From: an uncultured Clostridia bacterium
GTDB lineage: Bacteria > Bacillota > Clostridia > TANB77 > CAG-508
Reading direction: 5' to 3'
Assembly: GCA_934155165.1 (NCBI GenBank)
Contig: CAKPGS010000025.1
Coordinates: 1 to 19,118 of the forward strand
DNA length: 19,118 nt
The notes under the pieces were generated by a model. It searched no databases. It saw nothing but the letters and a program-made list of their open reading frames with translations, and had not been told where the DNA came from. How positions within the stretch are numbered: position 1 is the first letter of the stretch; each line of letters starts with the position of its first letter. Both the position numbers and the translations under genes were made by a program. Positions 1-6,799 of this stretch are shown in pieces.

Positions 1-135
1 TATTTTTTTATTTCTTGTTGATATTCCTACAGACATTATTATAGAGATAATGCAAATTAATAAAATTATTGCAAATATTATAATTTTCTTTTTTGATAAA
101 TTTCTAATTAATTTTTTGTTTGATTTTTTCTTATT
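1..135 (-). other. Open stretch with a membrane segment; possible partial gene running off the left edge
   Basis: Directly after the stop codon of the neighbouring 225-residue protein, and in the same frame, 45 codons stay open to the window edge. They read as a Lys/Asn-rich segment followed by a hydrophobic helix (IIIFAIILLICIISIIMSVG) and a polar STRNKK stretch, which looks like a signal anchor or signal peptide. No ATG, GTG or TTG precedes the hydrophobic part in this frame, and no Shine-Dalgarno sequence is visible. It could be a gene with a rare start codon, a decayed remnant, or chance coding in AT-rich DNA. I cannot assign a function. Confidence 0.25.
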
Positions 136-813
136 TTACAAATCTTGTCCACATACTGCTACACCACGACACTTACTACCAGAGTCAGTAATGCCACCAG
201 CCCAGGACTCGTAATAAAACAACCCACTACCATCACGTCCGAAATAACAGCTATCACCCCTAGGCCATGATCTGGAATATGATGAATGCCAATCCATACA
301 TCCATTATTAGTTTTATCTCCTAGAGCATCTCCTACTCTTGCGGAACTTTTTTCTACTGTATAGGTATCATAATATTTCTTATTTACTCCAGGAAATATT
401 ATTCCATCTAGTCCTCCTGCAGTATATTCCCAATTACCACCTGAAAAATATACTCCTGTTTTATTTCCTGTTGTTGTTTTTATCGTGCTATTTTGTAATA
501 TTTGATTATTTCCATATCCTGAAGCAGAAAGTATTGCTATTGCTCCATATTCTGTTGTACGCATCATATGAACATCTATATTGTTCCTTTTACTTGATGC
601 TGTTAAGTCCTCATTTAAAGTTTCAGAAAGTCCCATACCTTCTCCTTGTTCTTCCATTTTTCTAAAATTTTTCATCCAATTTATTGCAGAATTAGACTTC
701 TGACAATGTGTGTTTGGATTTGCTTGTAAAGAGGCATGTACCTCACTTGTGTTTAATAAAATTATTGCTAACATTATTATTAAAGTTGTTAAAATTATTT
801 TTGTTTTTTTCAT
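136..813 (-). CDS. Secreted protein with C-type-lectin/FGE-like C-terminal domain; candidate DGR variable protein
   Basis: 225 residues. The start is supported by AAGGAGG at 821-827, seven bases upstream of the ATG. Residues 1-28 are a signal peptide (MKKTK, hydrophobic core, VHA-S), so the product is exported. From about residue 80 the motifs HMMRTTEYGAIAILSASGYG, TGVYFSGGNWEYTAGG and WPRGD...GLF...GG...CRGVAV match the pattern I know from formylglycine-generating-enzyme-like / C-type-lectin folds in gut Clostridia and phages; the assignment is from memory. These folds often serve as ligand-binding scaffolds. The final ~32 codons are far more GC-rich than the rest and use almost only NNY codons, as in DGR targets. 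The catalytic function of true formylglycine-generating enzymes is not implied. The gene stands alone, about 260 bp from dut. A plausible role is a secreted or cell-associated binding protein. I am confident it is a gene and less so of the fold. Confidence 0.8.
   Translation of the reverse strand: MKKTKIILTTLIIMLAIILLNTSEVHASLQANPNTHCQKSNSAINWMKNFRKMEEQGEGMGLSETLNEDLTASSKRNNIDVHMMRTTEYGAIAILSASGYGNNQILQNSTIKTTTGNKTGVYFSGGNWEYTAGGLDGIIFPGVNKKYYDTYTVEKSSARVGDALGDKTNNGCMDWHSSYSRSWPRGDSCYFGRDGSGLFYYESWAGGITDSGSKCRGVAVCGQDL
163..258 (-). other. Candidate DGR variable region (residues 186-217)
   Basis: Of the 32 codons from G186 to G217, 26 end in C or T and only one ends in A, while the rest of the gene freely uses A-ending codons. 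The first two codon positions are highly mixed (GAT, AGC, TGT, TAT, TTC, CGT, GGT, ATT, ACT, GAC, TCC and others), which is what random replacement of adenines in AAY template codons yields. GC over about 141-260 is near 47%, well above the local background. The region lies at the extreme C terminus, where VRs of C-type-lectin targets sit. No template repeat or reverse transcriptase lies in this window, so the call is an inference from composition and position. Confidence 0.5.
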
Positions 814-1032
814 TTTTATTCCTCCTTGTTTTTATATTTTTATTATTAATGGCATATTTCTATATTGGCACGTAACATCGTTCATACATTTTTCTATTTA
901 TGTTTATTTTCTATATTATTTTCTTTTATGTCAATATTTCTATTTAACCTATAATTTTATAATTCTTAAGGATACAATGTTTTTGAGCTTTTTTTACTTT
1001 TTGTTTACAAGTATTTAACTTTTGTATGTAAA
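814..1032. promoter_or_regulatory. AT-rich leader/promoter region of the 225-residue secreted protein gene
   Basis: No gene is seen here. The RBS AAGGAGG lies at 821-827. A perfect minus-strand -35 hexamer TTGACA occurs at 929-934 (TGTCAA on the plus strand), but the best -10 at 17 bp spacing is only GAAAAT, so the promoter is weakly supported. The rest is T-rich on the plus strand without repeats or a convincing hairpin. Confidence 0.3.
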
Positions 1033-1064
1033 AACCCTAGATTTGCTTACGCAAACCTAGGGTT
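1033..1064 (-). terminator. Rho-independent terminator of dut
   Basis: AACCCTAG (1033-1040) pairs with CTAGGGTT (1057-1064). After one mismatch, TTTGC (1042-1046) pairs with GCAAA (1051-1055) around a 4-nt loop. On the minus strand the hairpin is followed directly by TTTTTA. It begins 12 bp past the dut stop codon. Confidence 0.88.
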
Positions 1065-1076
1065 CGAGAATTACTT

Positions 1077-1538
1077 TTATTTATTTGTTGAACCAAATCC
1101 ACCTGTTCTTTCTCCTTCTGCATTGTCGTCATCTGCTACTAAGTATTTTTGAAATATTGCTTGTCCTATGCAATCTCCTTTTTTTACTTCTATATCTTCA
1201 TCTTTTATGTTGTAAAATGCAAACATAATATGTCCATCATTATCTGGATTTCCATAATAGTCTTTATCTATTACTCCAATGCTATTTGCAAGAATTAAGC
1301 CTTTTTTTCCTGGGTTTGAGCTTCTATTTGCAAGTATTAATACTTCATCATCTGCCATATATGCTTTAATTCCTGTTTTTATTAATGTTGGTTTATTGCC
1401 TCTTTTAAAACTTGGAATTATTGTATCTTCAGCTGCTTCAACATCATAACCTGCTGAAAATTTTGTTTTTCTAACTGGCAAGTTTATTCCTTTATCTTCA
1501 AATCCTTTTGCTACTTCAAATCCACGTACTTTTTCCAT
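1077..1538 (-). CDS. dut: Deoxyuridine 5'-triphosphate nucleotidohydrolase (dUTPase)
   Basis: 153 residues. It hydrolyses dUTP to dUMP and pyrophosphate, keeping uracil out of DNA and feeding thymidylate synthesis. All five trimeric dUTPase motifs are visible: AGYD at 29-32, RSSNPGKKG at 72-80, NSIGVIDKDYYG at 85-96 with the catalytic Asp91, GDCIGQAIFQ in motif 4, and the C-terminal P-loop-like arm RTGGFGST at 144-151. The form with NSIGVID..Y.G and a short insertion after motif 3 resembles the Firmicute/phage subtype. Family length is 140-170 residues, so it is complete. The RBS AGGAAGGAAG precedes the start, and it has its own promoter and terminator, so it is probably monocistronic. Nothing around it indicates a prophage. 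Confidence 0.95.
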   Translation of the reverse strand: MEKVRGFEVAKGFEDKGINLPVRKTKFSAGYDVEAAEDTIIPSFKRGNKPTLIKTGIKAYMADDEVLILANRSSNPGKKGLILANSIGVIDKDYYGNPDNDGHIMFAFYNIKDEDIEVKKGDCIGQAIFQKYLVADDDNAEGERTGGFGSTNK

Positions 1539-1572
1539 TTTTATCTTCCTTCCTAACTTATATTTCTATATT

Positions 1573-1601
1573 GTTTTATATTAAAAAAATAAATTTGTCA
1601 A
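1573..1601 (-). promoter_or_regulatory. Likely sigma-A promoter of dut
   Basis: On the minus strand a perfect TTGACA lies at 1596-1601. At 17 bp spacing the -10 is TAAAAC (1573-1578). TATAAA at 15 bp spacing (1575-1580) matches better but is closer than usual. The start codon is about 35 bp downstream of the -10. Confidence 0.5.
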
Positions 1602-1630
1602 TTAAAATATATAATATTATTTTATGTTAT

Positions 1631-1652
1631 GGCGGTCAATGACCGCCGCTAC
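1631..1652 (+). repeat. REP-like palindrome, copy 1
   Basis: GGCGGTCA and TGACCGCC form an 8-bp perfect inverted repeat around one central A (1631-1647), followed by GCTAC. On the other strand this reads GTAG-C-hairpin, the arrangement shared by all copies in this window. It lies between rimO and the dut promoter. Confidence 0.7.
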
Positions 1653-1701
1653 ATTATTTGTTTTATCAACAACATTTTTTCTTGTTATTTTCAATTTATT
1701 T

Positions 1702-1723
1702 GTAGGGGCGACCATTTGTCGCC
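1702..1723 (-). repeat. REP-like palindrome, copy 2 (inverted orientation)
   Basis: GTAG (1702-1705) is followed by GG and the hairpin arms GGCGAC (1707-1712) and GTCGCC (1718-1723) with loop CATTT. The orientation is opposite to copy 1. It sits 2 bp beyond the rimO stop codon. It has no U-tract on the rimO strand, so it is not a standard terminator for that gene. Confidence 0.75.
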
Positions 1724-1725
1724 TT

Positions 1726-3030
1726 TTATAAAATCTTCCCTATTAAATCATAATCACTGTAATCTGTTATTTTTACTTTTATAAATTTTCCTATTAAGCT
1801 TGTATCGCTTGATTCAATATATACTACTCCATCTTCATCTGGAACATCCATATATGTTCTTCCTACTAGGTATTTCCCATCAAAGGATTTATTTTCTACT
1901 AGAACTTCATATATTTTTCCTATTTTTTCTTTTCCTTTTTGGTCTGATATTTCTTTTTGTATTTTCATTATTTTGTTATATCTTGCCTTTTTTGTGTTTC
2001 CATGAATTTGGTTTGGCAATTTTTCTGCTGGTGTTCCATCTTCTTTTGAATATGTAAATGCTCCCATTCTATCGAATTTTGCTGTCTTTACAAATTCGCA
2101 TAATTTTTCAAAATCTTCTTGAGTTTCTCCTGGAAATCCTACTATTAAAGATGTTCTTATTATTACATTTGGTATTTCTTTTCTTATTTTCTTTATTAAT
2201 TCTTTTATGCTTTCTTCATTACTTTTTCTGTTCATTTTCTTTAAAACAGGGTTTGAAATGTGTTGTATTGGTATATCGAAATAATTACATATTTTTTCGT
2301 TGTCTTTTACTACTTCTATTAGTTCATCTGTAATTGTTTCTGGGTATGCATATAAGAAACGAATCCATTTAAATCCATTTATTTTGCATAGTTTTTCTAA
2401 TAATTCTGCTAAACATGGTTTTCCATATAAATCTATTCCATATTTTGTTGTATCTTGTGCTATTACTACTAATTCCTTAACACCTTTTTTGGCAAGTTGT
2501 TCCGCTTCTTCTAGAACATCTTCTATTTTTCTACTTTCAAAAGGTCCTCTTATTGCTGGAATAGCACAATATGTACATCTATTGCTACATCCTTCTGCTA
2601 TTTTTAGATATGCCATATTATTTCCTGTTGAAATTTCTCTTTCTAAATATTCCATATTTGTGTATTTTCCTTCTTCTGGAATATTTATTAATTTGCTTAT
2701 TTCATCCCAAGCTTTTTCATATTCTTTTATAGATAAAAATAAATCTACTTCTGGCAATAATTTTTGTAAATCCTTTTTGTATCTTTCTACTAAACACCCC
2801 ATAACAATTAGGTATTTGCATTTTTTATTTTTGTATTCTGACATTTCTAAAATCGTGTTTATTGCCTCTTGTTTTGCTGGCTCTATAAATCCACACGTAT
2901 TTATTACTATTATTTCTGCTTCTTTTGGGTTGTTTACTATTTTAAAATTGTTATTTTTAAATAATCCTATCATCATTTCTGTGTCTACCAAATTTTTGCT
3001 ACATCCTAATGATACAAATCCTACATTCAT
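1726..3030 (-). CDS. rimO: Ribosomal protein S12 (Asp) methylthiotransferase RimO
   Basis: 434 residues, the usual family length. It is a radical-SAM enzyme with two 4Fe-4S clusters that adds a methylthio group to the conserved Asp (Asp89 in E. coli numbering) of ribosomal protein S12. The N-terminal UPF0004 domain carries cluster-binding cysteines Cys10 (LGCSKN), Cys46 (NTCGF) and Cys79 (MGC). The radical-SAM motif CSNRCTYC supplies Cys148, Cys152 and Cys155, and a TRAM-type tail follows from about residue 370. The LGCSKN start and the overall fit separate RimO from the tRNA enzyme MiaB. The RBS AAAGGAAA is ten bases ahead of the ATG. Upstream lies the repeat array, then rng. Confidence 0.95.
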   Translation of the reverse strand: MNVGFVSLGCSKNLVDTEMMIGLFKNNNFKIVNNPKEAEIIVINTCGFIEPAKQEAINTILEMSEYKNKKCKYLIVMGCLVERYKKDLQKLLPEVDLFLSIKEYEKAWDEISKLINIPEEGKYTNMEYLEREISTGNNMAYLKIAEGCSNRCTYCAIPAIRGPFESRKIEDVLEEAEQLAKKGVKELVVIAQDTTKYGIDLYGKPCLAELLEKLCKINGFKWIRFLYAYPETITDELIEVVKDNEKICNYFDIPIQHISNPVLKKMNRKSNEESIKELIKKIRKEIPNVIIRTSLIVGFPGETQEDFEKLCEFVKTAKFDRMGAFTYSKEDGTPAEKLPNQIHGNTKKARYNKIMKIQKEISDQKGKEKIGKIYEVLVENKSFDGKYLVGRTYMDVPDEDGVVYIESSDTSLIGKFIKVKITDYSDYDLIGKIL

Positions 3031-3050
3031 TTTTATATTTCCTTTCTTTT

Positions 3051-3297
3051 CGGGCGGACAGAGGCGTCCGCCCCTACAGCGTTTGACATTTATTTTTTTA
3101 TATTTTTATATTATTTCGGGTCGTCAGGGACGCCGACCCCTACATCGTTTGACGTTTATTTTTTATATTTTTATGTTATTGCGGGTCGCCTTAGGCCGCC
3201 TCCCCTACGGCGTTTGACGTTTATTTTTTTATATTTTTATATTATTTCGGGTCGTCGGGGACGCCGACCCCTACATCGTTTGACGTTTATTTTTATA
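3051..3297 (+). repeat. Four-unit tandem array of REP-like palindromes (period 65-66 bp)
   Basis: Units begin at 3051, 3117, 3182 and 3248. Each has a GC-rich imperfect palindrome of ~22 bp (for example GGGCGGAC...GTCCGCCC in unit 1), then CCCCTAC(A/G), then GCGTTTGAC or TCGTTTGAC and an AT-rich tail of T runs and TATATT. The palindromes differ between units while the flanks are nearly identical: units 2 and 4 are almost the same, unit 1 has a different stem, and unit 3 is the most degenerate. The array fills the rng-rimO gap. Units lack unique spacers, so this is not CRISPR. A TTGAC(A/G)-17/18-TAT(A/G)TT pair on the plus strand of units 1-3 resembles a promoter, although the tail is AT-rich enough for that to be chance. 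Confidence 0.85.
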
Positions 3298-3310
3298 ATA
3301 AAATTATATT

Positions 3311-4495
3311 TTATTCGTTGCTGAACATGTGCTTTCTTGTCATTTCTAATAAATTTAATTTTGTAAATTCTAATATTTGTGTTTTAGACCTATCTTTTTT
3401 TAAATTATCTTCTAATTCTTTTATTACTTGTTTTTTGCTTTCTTCTTTTTCCATGTCTATGTAGTCTATTATTATTATTCCGCCTATATCTCTTAATCGT
3501 AGTTGTTTTGCTATTTCTACACTTGCTTCTTTATTTACCTTAAGTACCGTTTGTTCTAAGCTTTCTTTTCCTGTGTATTTTCCTGAATTTACGTCTATTG
3601 CTATTAATGCTTCGGTTTTATCTATTGTTATAAATCCACCACATTTTAGCCATATTTTTCTGTTTTCTAATTTTTCTATTTGATTTCTTATATTGTATAT
3701 TTCTAATATGTCTTCTTTTTCTTCTAATTCTAGTTTTATTTTTGCACTTTCAAATTCTTCTAAAATTTCTTGTACTTCTTCAAAAATATTTTTGTTATTT
3801 GTAGTTATTTTTGTAACTCCATTGTCTATTGTGTCTGTAATTATTTTTCTTGTTATTCCATTATTTCTTTCTACACAGAATGGAGCCTTTTCTTTACTTT
3901 GAATGTTTTTTATGTTTTCCCATCTTTTTATTAAAGCATTCATATCTTTTTGAATTTCGTTTATGTTTTTGTCTATTGCAGATGTTCTAATTATAACTCC
4001 AAAATTTTTTGGAAGAACTTTAGCTATTTCTTCTTTTAGTCTTTTTTGTTCTTTTTCGTCTTCAATTTTTTGAGATACAGTAATAATATCTGTTTCTGGC
4101 ATTAAAACTATATATCTACCAACAAGGCTCAAATGTTTAGAAACTCTAGGTCCTTTTTTATTGTTACTATCTCTTTTTACTTGAACTAAAATGTAGTCTC
4201 CTCTTTTTATAAAATCTTTTATATTTAATTTTGAATCATCCACTTTTTCATTTTTTGTAATATCTACTTTTGGTAAAATATCTCTTAAATGTATAAAAGT
4301 GTTTTTTCCTTCTCCTATATTTACAAATGCTGCTTGCATTCCTGGTAAAATATTCTCTACTTTTCCTAAATATATATTTCCTTCTAACCTTTGCTTATCT
4401 TCTTTTTCTATATATTGTTCTATTAAAATTCCGTTTTCAACTATTGCTATTGTTTTTGTATTTTGTTTATCTTTATTTATTATAATTTCTTGCAT
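3311..4495 (-). CDS. rng: Ribonuclease E/G family protein, short form lacking the zinc-link
   Basis: 394 residues. It is an endoribonuclease of the RNase E/G family, acting on single-stranded A/U-rich RNA in mRNA decay and rRNA maturation. An S1 RNA-binding segment lies at about 35-130 (YLGKVENILPGMQAAFVNIG, then IHLRDILP, then GDYILVQV). The catalytic core has DVNSGKYTG, containing the first metal-binding Asp, and IIIIDYIDM with the second. Full-length RNase G proteins are about 450-500 residues and carry a CPxCxG zinc-link right after the EMTRK segment. Here the protein ends at EMTRKHMFSNE with no Cys pair, and no continuation is visible in any frame before the repeat array. The zinc-link is needed for dimerisation in E. 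coli RNase E, so this protein may be monomeric or truncated. The RBS GAGAAGG is present, 20 bp after the pth stop, suggesting one transcript. Confidence 0.9.
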   Translation of the reverse strand: MQEIIINKDKQNTKTIAIVENGILIEQYIEKEDKQRLEGNIYLGKVENILPGMQAAFVNIGEGKNTFIHLRDILPKVDITKNEKVDDSKLNIKDFIKRGDYILVQVKRDSNNKKGPRVSKHLSLVGRYIVLMPETDIITVSQKIEDEKEQKRLKEEIAKVLPKNFGVIIRTSAIDKNINEIQKDMNALIKRWENIKNIQSKEKAPFCVERNNGITRKIITDTIDNGVTKITTNNKNIFEEVQEILEEFESAKIKLELEEKEDILEIYNIRNQIEKLENRKIWLKCGGFITIDKTEALIAIDVNSGKYTGKESLEQTVLKVNKEASVEIAKQLRLRDIGGIIIIDYIDMEKEESKKQVIKELEDNLKKDRSKTQILEFTKLNLLEMTRKHMFSNE

Positions 4496-4515
4496 TTATA
4501 CCTTCTCTTTCTAAT

Positions 4516-5073
4516 TTAATTGTATTTGTTCATGGCTGTATCAATGCCATTTTTAACAATTTCTACAACAGCATCTGCTGCAACTTGTGTAGCCTTGTCC
4601 AATTTTTCAAATTCTTCTTCTGGCATTTTTCCTATAACATAATTAATTGTATCGCCTTTAAATTCTGGTTTACCTATTCCAACTCTAACACGAGGGAAAT
4701 CTGTTGAGTTTAATTCTTCTACAACAGATTTCATTCCATTGTGTGAACCTGGTCCGCCTTTTTTTCTAAGCTTTATTGTTCCAACATCTATATCCATATC
4801 ATCATATATTACTATAATATTTTGCATATCTACTTTATAAAAGTTTGCCATTGGTGCTAAGCTTTTTCCACTTAAGTTCATATATGTTTGTGGCTTTAAT
4901 AGTATTACTTTTTCTCCGTATATTGAGCCCATTCCATATATTCCTTCAAATTTGTTTTTATCAAATTCTATATTATATTTTTTTGCTATTTTATCTATTG
5001 TATTAAATCCCATGTTGTGTCTTGTTTTTTCATACTTTTCTTCTGGGTTTCCTAATCCTACAATTAAAAACAT
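4516..5073 (-). CDS. pth: Peptidyl-tRNA hydrolase
   Basis: 185 residues, full family length. It releases peptides from peptidyl-tRNA dropped by stalled ribosomes, recycling tRNA in the cytoplasm. The N terminus VGLGNPEEKYEKTRHNMGF holds Asn9 and the catalytic His19. KPQTYMNLSG supplies Asn66, YDDMDIDVG gives Asp92, and GGPGSHNGMKS gives Asn111, so all usual active-site residues are present. Start choice follows from the canonical MFLIVGLGNP opening; the RBS (AAGTGA) is weak. A 15-bp hairpin lies just upstream and may affect translation or processing. It is followed at 20 bp by rng and preceded at 73 bp by the VanW-family gene. Confidence 0.96.
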   Translation of the reverse strand: MFLIVGLGNPEEKYEKTRHNMGFNTIDKIAKKYNIEFDKNKFEGIYGMGSIYGEKVILLKPQTYMNLSGKSLAPMANFYKVDMQNIIVIYDDMDIDVGTIKLRKKGGPGSHNGMKSVVEELNSTDFPRVRVGIGKPEFKGDTINYVIGKMPEEEFEKLDKATQVAADAVVEIVKNGIDTAMNKYN

Positions 5074-5084
5074 TTCACTTGTAT

Positions 5085-5122
5085 AATCAGATTTATAGAA
5101 TTATTAGTTCTATAAACTGATT
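5085..5122 (-). other. Long hairpin in the leader between the VanW-family gene and pth
   Basis: AATCAG (5085-5090) pairs with CTGATT (5117-5122), and TTTATAGAA (5092-5100) with TTCTATAAA (5108-5116), with one bulged A and a 7-nt loop, giving a 15-bp stem. No U-tract follows on the minus strand, so it is not a standard terminator. It ends about 11 bp before the pth start codon, where it could act as a processing or translation-control element. No protein or ligand partner can be named. Confidence 0.55.
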
Positions 5123-5146
5123 AATTCCTTTCTTTCAATTTTTTTA

Positions 5147-6643
5147 TTAATGTACTTTGTATGTATCTGAAGATAGTAATTGTGTACTTACCACTTCTCC
5201 ATTTAATTTTAGTTGTCTATATGCTTTTGATTTTATAGCTGTTTTACTTCTGCTTATTACATTTGCCCATACATTAACTTCGTATTCTGTTTCTTCTTTT
5301 AGTCCATATATTTGGAAGTTACATATTCCTCTATCTACTGAACATTGTATTTTTATTGGATAATTTCTTGTATTTTTAAATTGAAAATCTATTGAACCAT
5401 ATACAACAGTTGCATCTAATCCAGCTCCTGCATATGATGGAACAAATTGATGGTTTCTTCTTTCTACTATTTCTAGGTTTGCATATAAAACTGCATTATA
5501 TAGTGTGCTAGATACTTGGCATATTCCTCCACCTAGTCCGTCTACAACTTCTCCATTTACATATATTTTTGCTTCTTTATATCCTGCATCTATTGTTCTT
5601 TTTCCAACTACTGTATTATATGAGAATACCTCTCCCGGCATTAAAACTGTTCCATTTATTTTCTCTGCAGCTAATTTTAAGTTTGTTGTTCTATCTTTTT
5701 GAGATTGACTATATTTTGTAGAGAATTCTGAAATTAAGTCTGGAAAAGCTTCTGTTCCTATCATTTTTGTTGTTACTTCTGGAACTGTAACTTTTAGTGG
5801 AATTACATATTCTTCTTGGTCTTGCTGTAATAAGTTTTCTGCTTCTTCCATACTTATGTTAAAATCAACTCCATTTTCACTAGGGTGTACTGTGTATGGG
5901 TCTGTTGTGTAGTATGCATTTACTGGCTCTTTATATAGTTCATCATGTATTTTTGTTAAATCCACCTCTTTGGGTTGTTGTTCCTCTACCTCTATATTTA
6001 TTTCTTTTCCTATAAAACTTAATTTCTGTATTTCTTTTCTACATACATTAAACATTTGGCTTTCACTAACAACATAGCCTTTTCTTCCTTTTGTTATAAC
6101 TAAATTGTTTCCATCTATATAATAAGAACTTTGAATTATTGTATCTGGCAATTCCGAAGTTATTCCTGCAATTCTTTCTTTTAACACATCCTCATTTATG
6201 CTTAAAACAGGGTCTATATCTATATTAGAAACCATTGTATTTAATATTGTAAAACCATCTTTAAAAATATTTTTTGTTTTACCAATGTTATATGCAGCAT
6301 TTACCGCAGATTCAACATCAAACTTCGCTTCTAACTGTTCTAAACTTATTTCTGTTCTATATTCATTATGTACTAAAACAAGGCTTGTATCCATATATTT
6401 TTCTAGTTCATTATGAACCTTCGTAATGGCTTCTTGTTTAGTTAGCCCTGAAACATTAACATTTTTTATATATATACCAGAAATTATTCTATTACTATTA
6501 GTATTAAAAATTGCAATAGCTAATATTATAGAAAATATAATTACAAAAAGTATTAAAAAAACTATACCTATCAATTTATATGCTTCTGAATTATCTGGCT
6601 CATATATTGGTTCTTGAATATTTTCTGGTTTATTTTCTGGCAT
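5147..6643 (-). CDS. VanW family membrane-anchored protein with peptidoglycan-binding-like domains
   Basis: 498 residues from the start chosen here. The first ATG (6661) has no RBS, whereas AGGAG at 6654-6658 is ten bases before the second ATG, giving MPENKPEN. One transmembrane helix (LIGIVFLILFVIIFSIILAIAIF) follows a short cytoplasmic tail, placing the rest outside the cell. The middle resembles tandem YoaR-like putative peptidoglycan-binding domains (VNVSGLTKQEAITKVHNEL). The C-terminal third is a VanW domain: TNLKLAAEKINGTVLMPGEVFSYNTVVG, then GGGICQVSSTLYNAVLYANLEIVERRNHQF, then NYPIKI. VanW proteins were first noted in vanB-type vancomycin resistance clusters, but their biochemical role is unknown and no vanH/A/X genes are nearby, so resistance should not be inferred. 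A strong promoter lies upstream and pth-rng may be co-transcribed. Confidence 0.92.
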   Translation of the reverse strand: MPENKPENIQEPIYEPDNSEAYKLIGIVFLILFVIIFSIILAIAIFNTNSNRIISGIYIKNVNVSGLTKQEAITKVHNELEKYMDTSLVLVHNEYRTEISLEQLEAKFDVESAVNAAYNIGKTKNIFKDGFTILNTMVSNIDIDPVLSINEDVLKERIAGITSELPDTIIQSSYYIDGNNLVITKGRKGYVVSESQMFNVCRKEIQKLSFIGKEINIEVEEQQPKEVDLTKIHDELYKEPVNAYYTTDPYTVHPSENGVDFNISMEEAENLLQQDQEEYVIPLKVTVPEVTTKMIGTEAFPDLISEFSTKYSQSQKDRTTNLKLAAEKINGTVLMPGEVFSYNTVVGKRTIDAGYKEAKIYVNGEVVDGLGGGICQVSSTLYNAVLYANLEIVERRNHQFVPSYAGAGLDATVVYGSIDFQFKNTRNYPIKIQCSVDRGICNFQIYGLKEETEYEVNVWANVISRSKTAIKSKAYRQLKLNGEVVSTQLLSSDTYKVH

Positions 6644-6653
6644 ATTTGTATTT

Positions 6654-6658
6654 CTCCT
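6654..6658 (-). promoter_or_regulatory. Ribosome binding site that fixes the VanW-family start at 6643
   Basis: AGGAG on the minus strand lies ten bases upstream of the ATG at 6641-6643. It overlaps codons 2-3 of the longer frame starting at 6661, which has no Shine-Dalgarno of its own. The shorter start is therefore preferred. Confidence 0.6.
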
Positions 6659-6718
6659 CATTTTTGTTTTTATTATATTCTATTTCTATATTTCATATTT
6701 TATTATTAAACTTGCGCA

Positions 6719-6747
6719 ATTATATCATAGTTTACATATTTGTTCAA
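6719..6747 (-). promoter_or_regulatory. Sigma-A promoter of the VanW-pth-rng unit
   Basis: A perfect -10 TATAAT at 6719-6724 lies 17 bp from a -35 TTGAAC at 6742-6747, which matches four of six consensus bases. The VanW-family start codon is about 75 bp downstream. Confidence 0.7.
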
Positions 6748-6777
6748 TGTTTTTCATTCATTATTTATATGCTAAAA

Positions 6778-6799
6778 GGCGACCAATGGTCGCCCCTAC
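6778..6799 (+). repeat. REP-like palindrome, copy at the 3' end of fic
   Basis: A perfect 8-bp inverted repeat GGCGACCA/TGGTCGCC around one A (6778-6794), then CCTAC. It abuts the stop codon of the Fic gene. On the minus strand the order is GTAG, hairpin, TTTTAG, so it could also serve as a terminator. A 25-bp identical sequence occurs at 7984-8008. Confidence 0.8.

Noticed and set aside
2300..3217. Plus-strand open frame of ~305 codons opposite rimO
   Set aside because: It is antisense to a confidently identified rimO, lacks a ribosome binding site, and runs into the repeat array; its composition (Ser/Phe/Ile/Leu-rich) is that of a shadow frame.
3051..3297. CRISPR array
   Set aside because: Units are tandem 65-66 bp copies with variable palindromes and conserved tails, not identical short repeats with unique spacers, and no cas genes are present.
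5147..6661. Vancomycin-resistance determinant
   Set aside because: VanW-domain proteins are common in Clostridia; no vanH, vanA/B, vanX or vanRS homologues are in the window.
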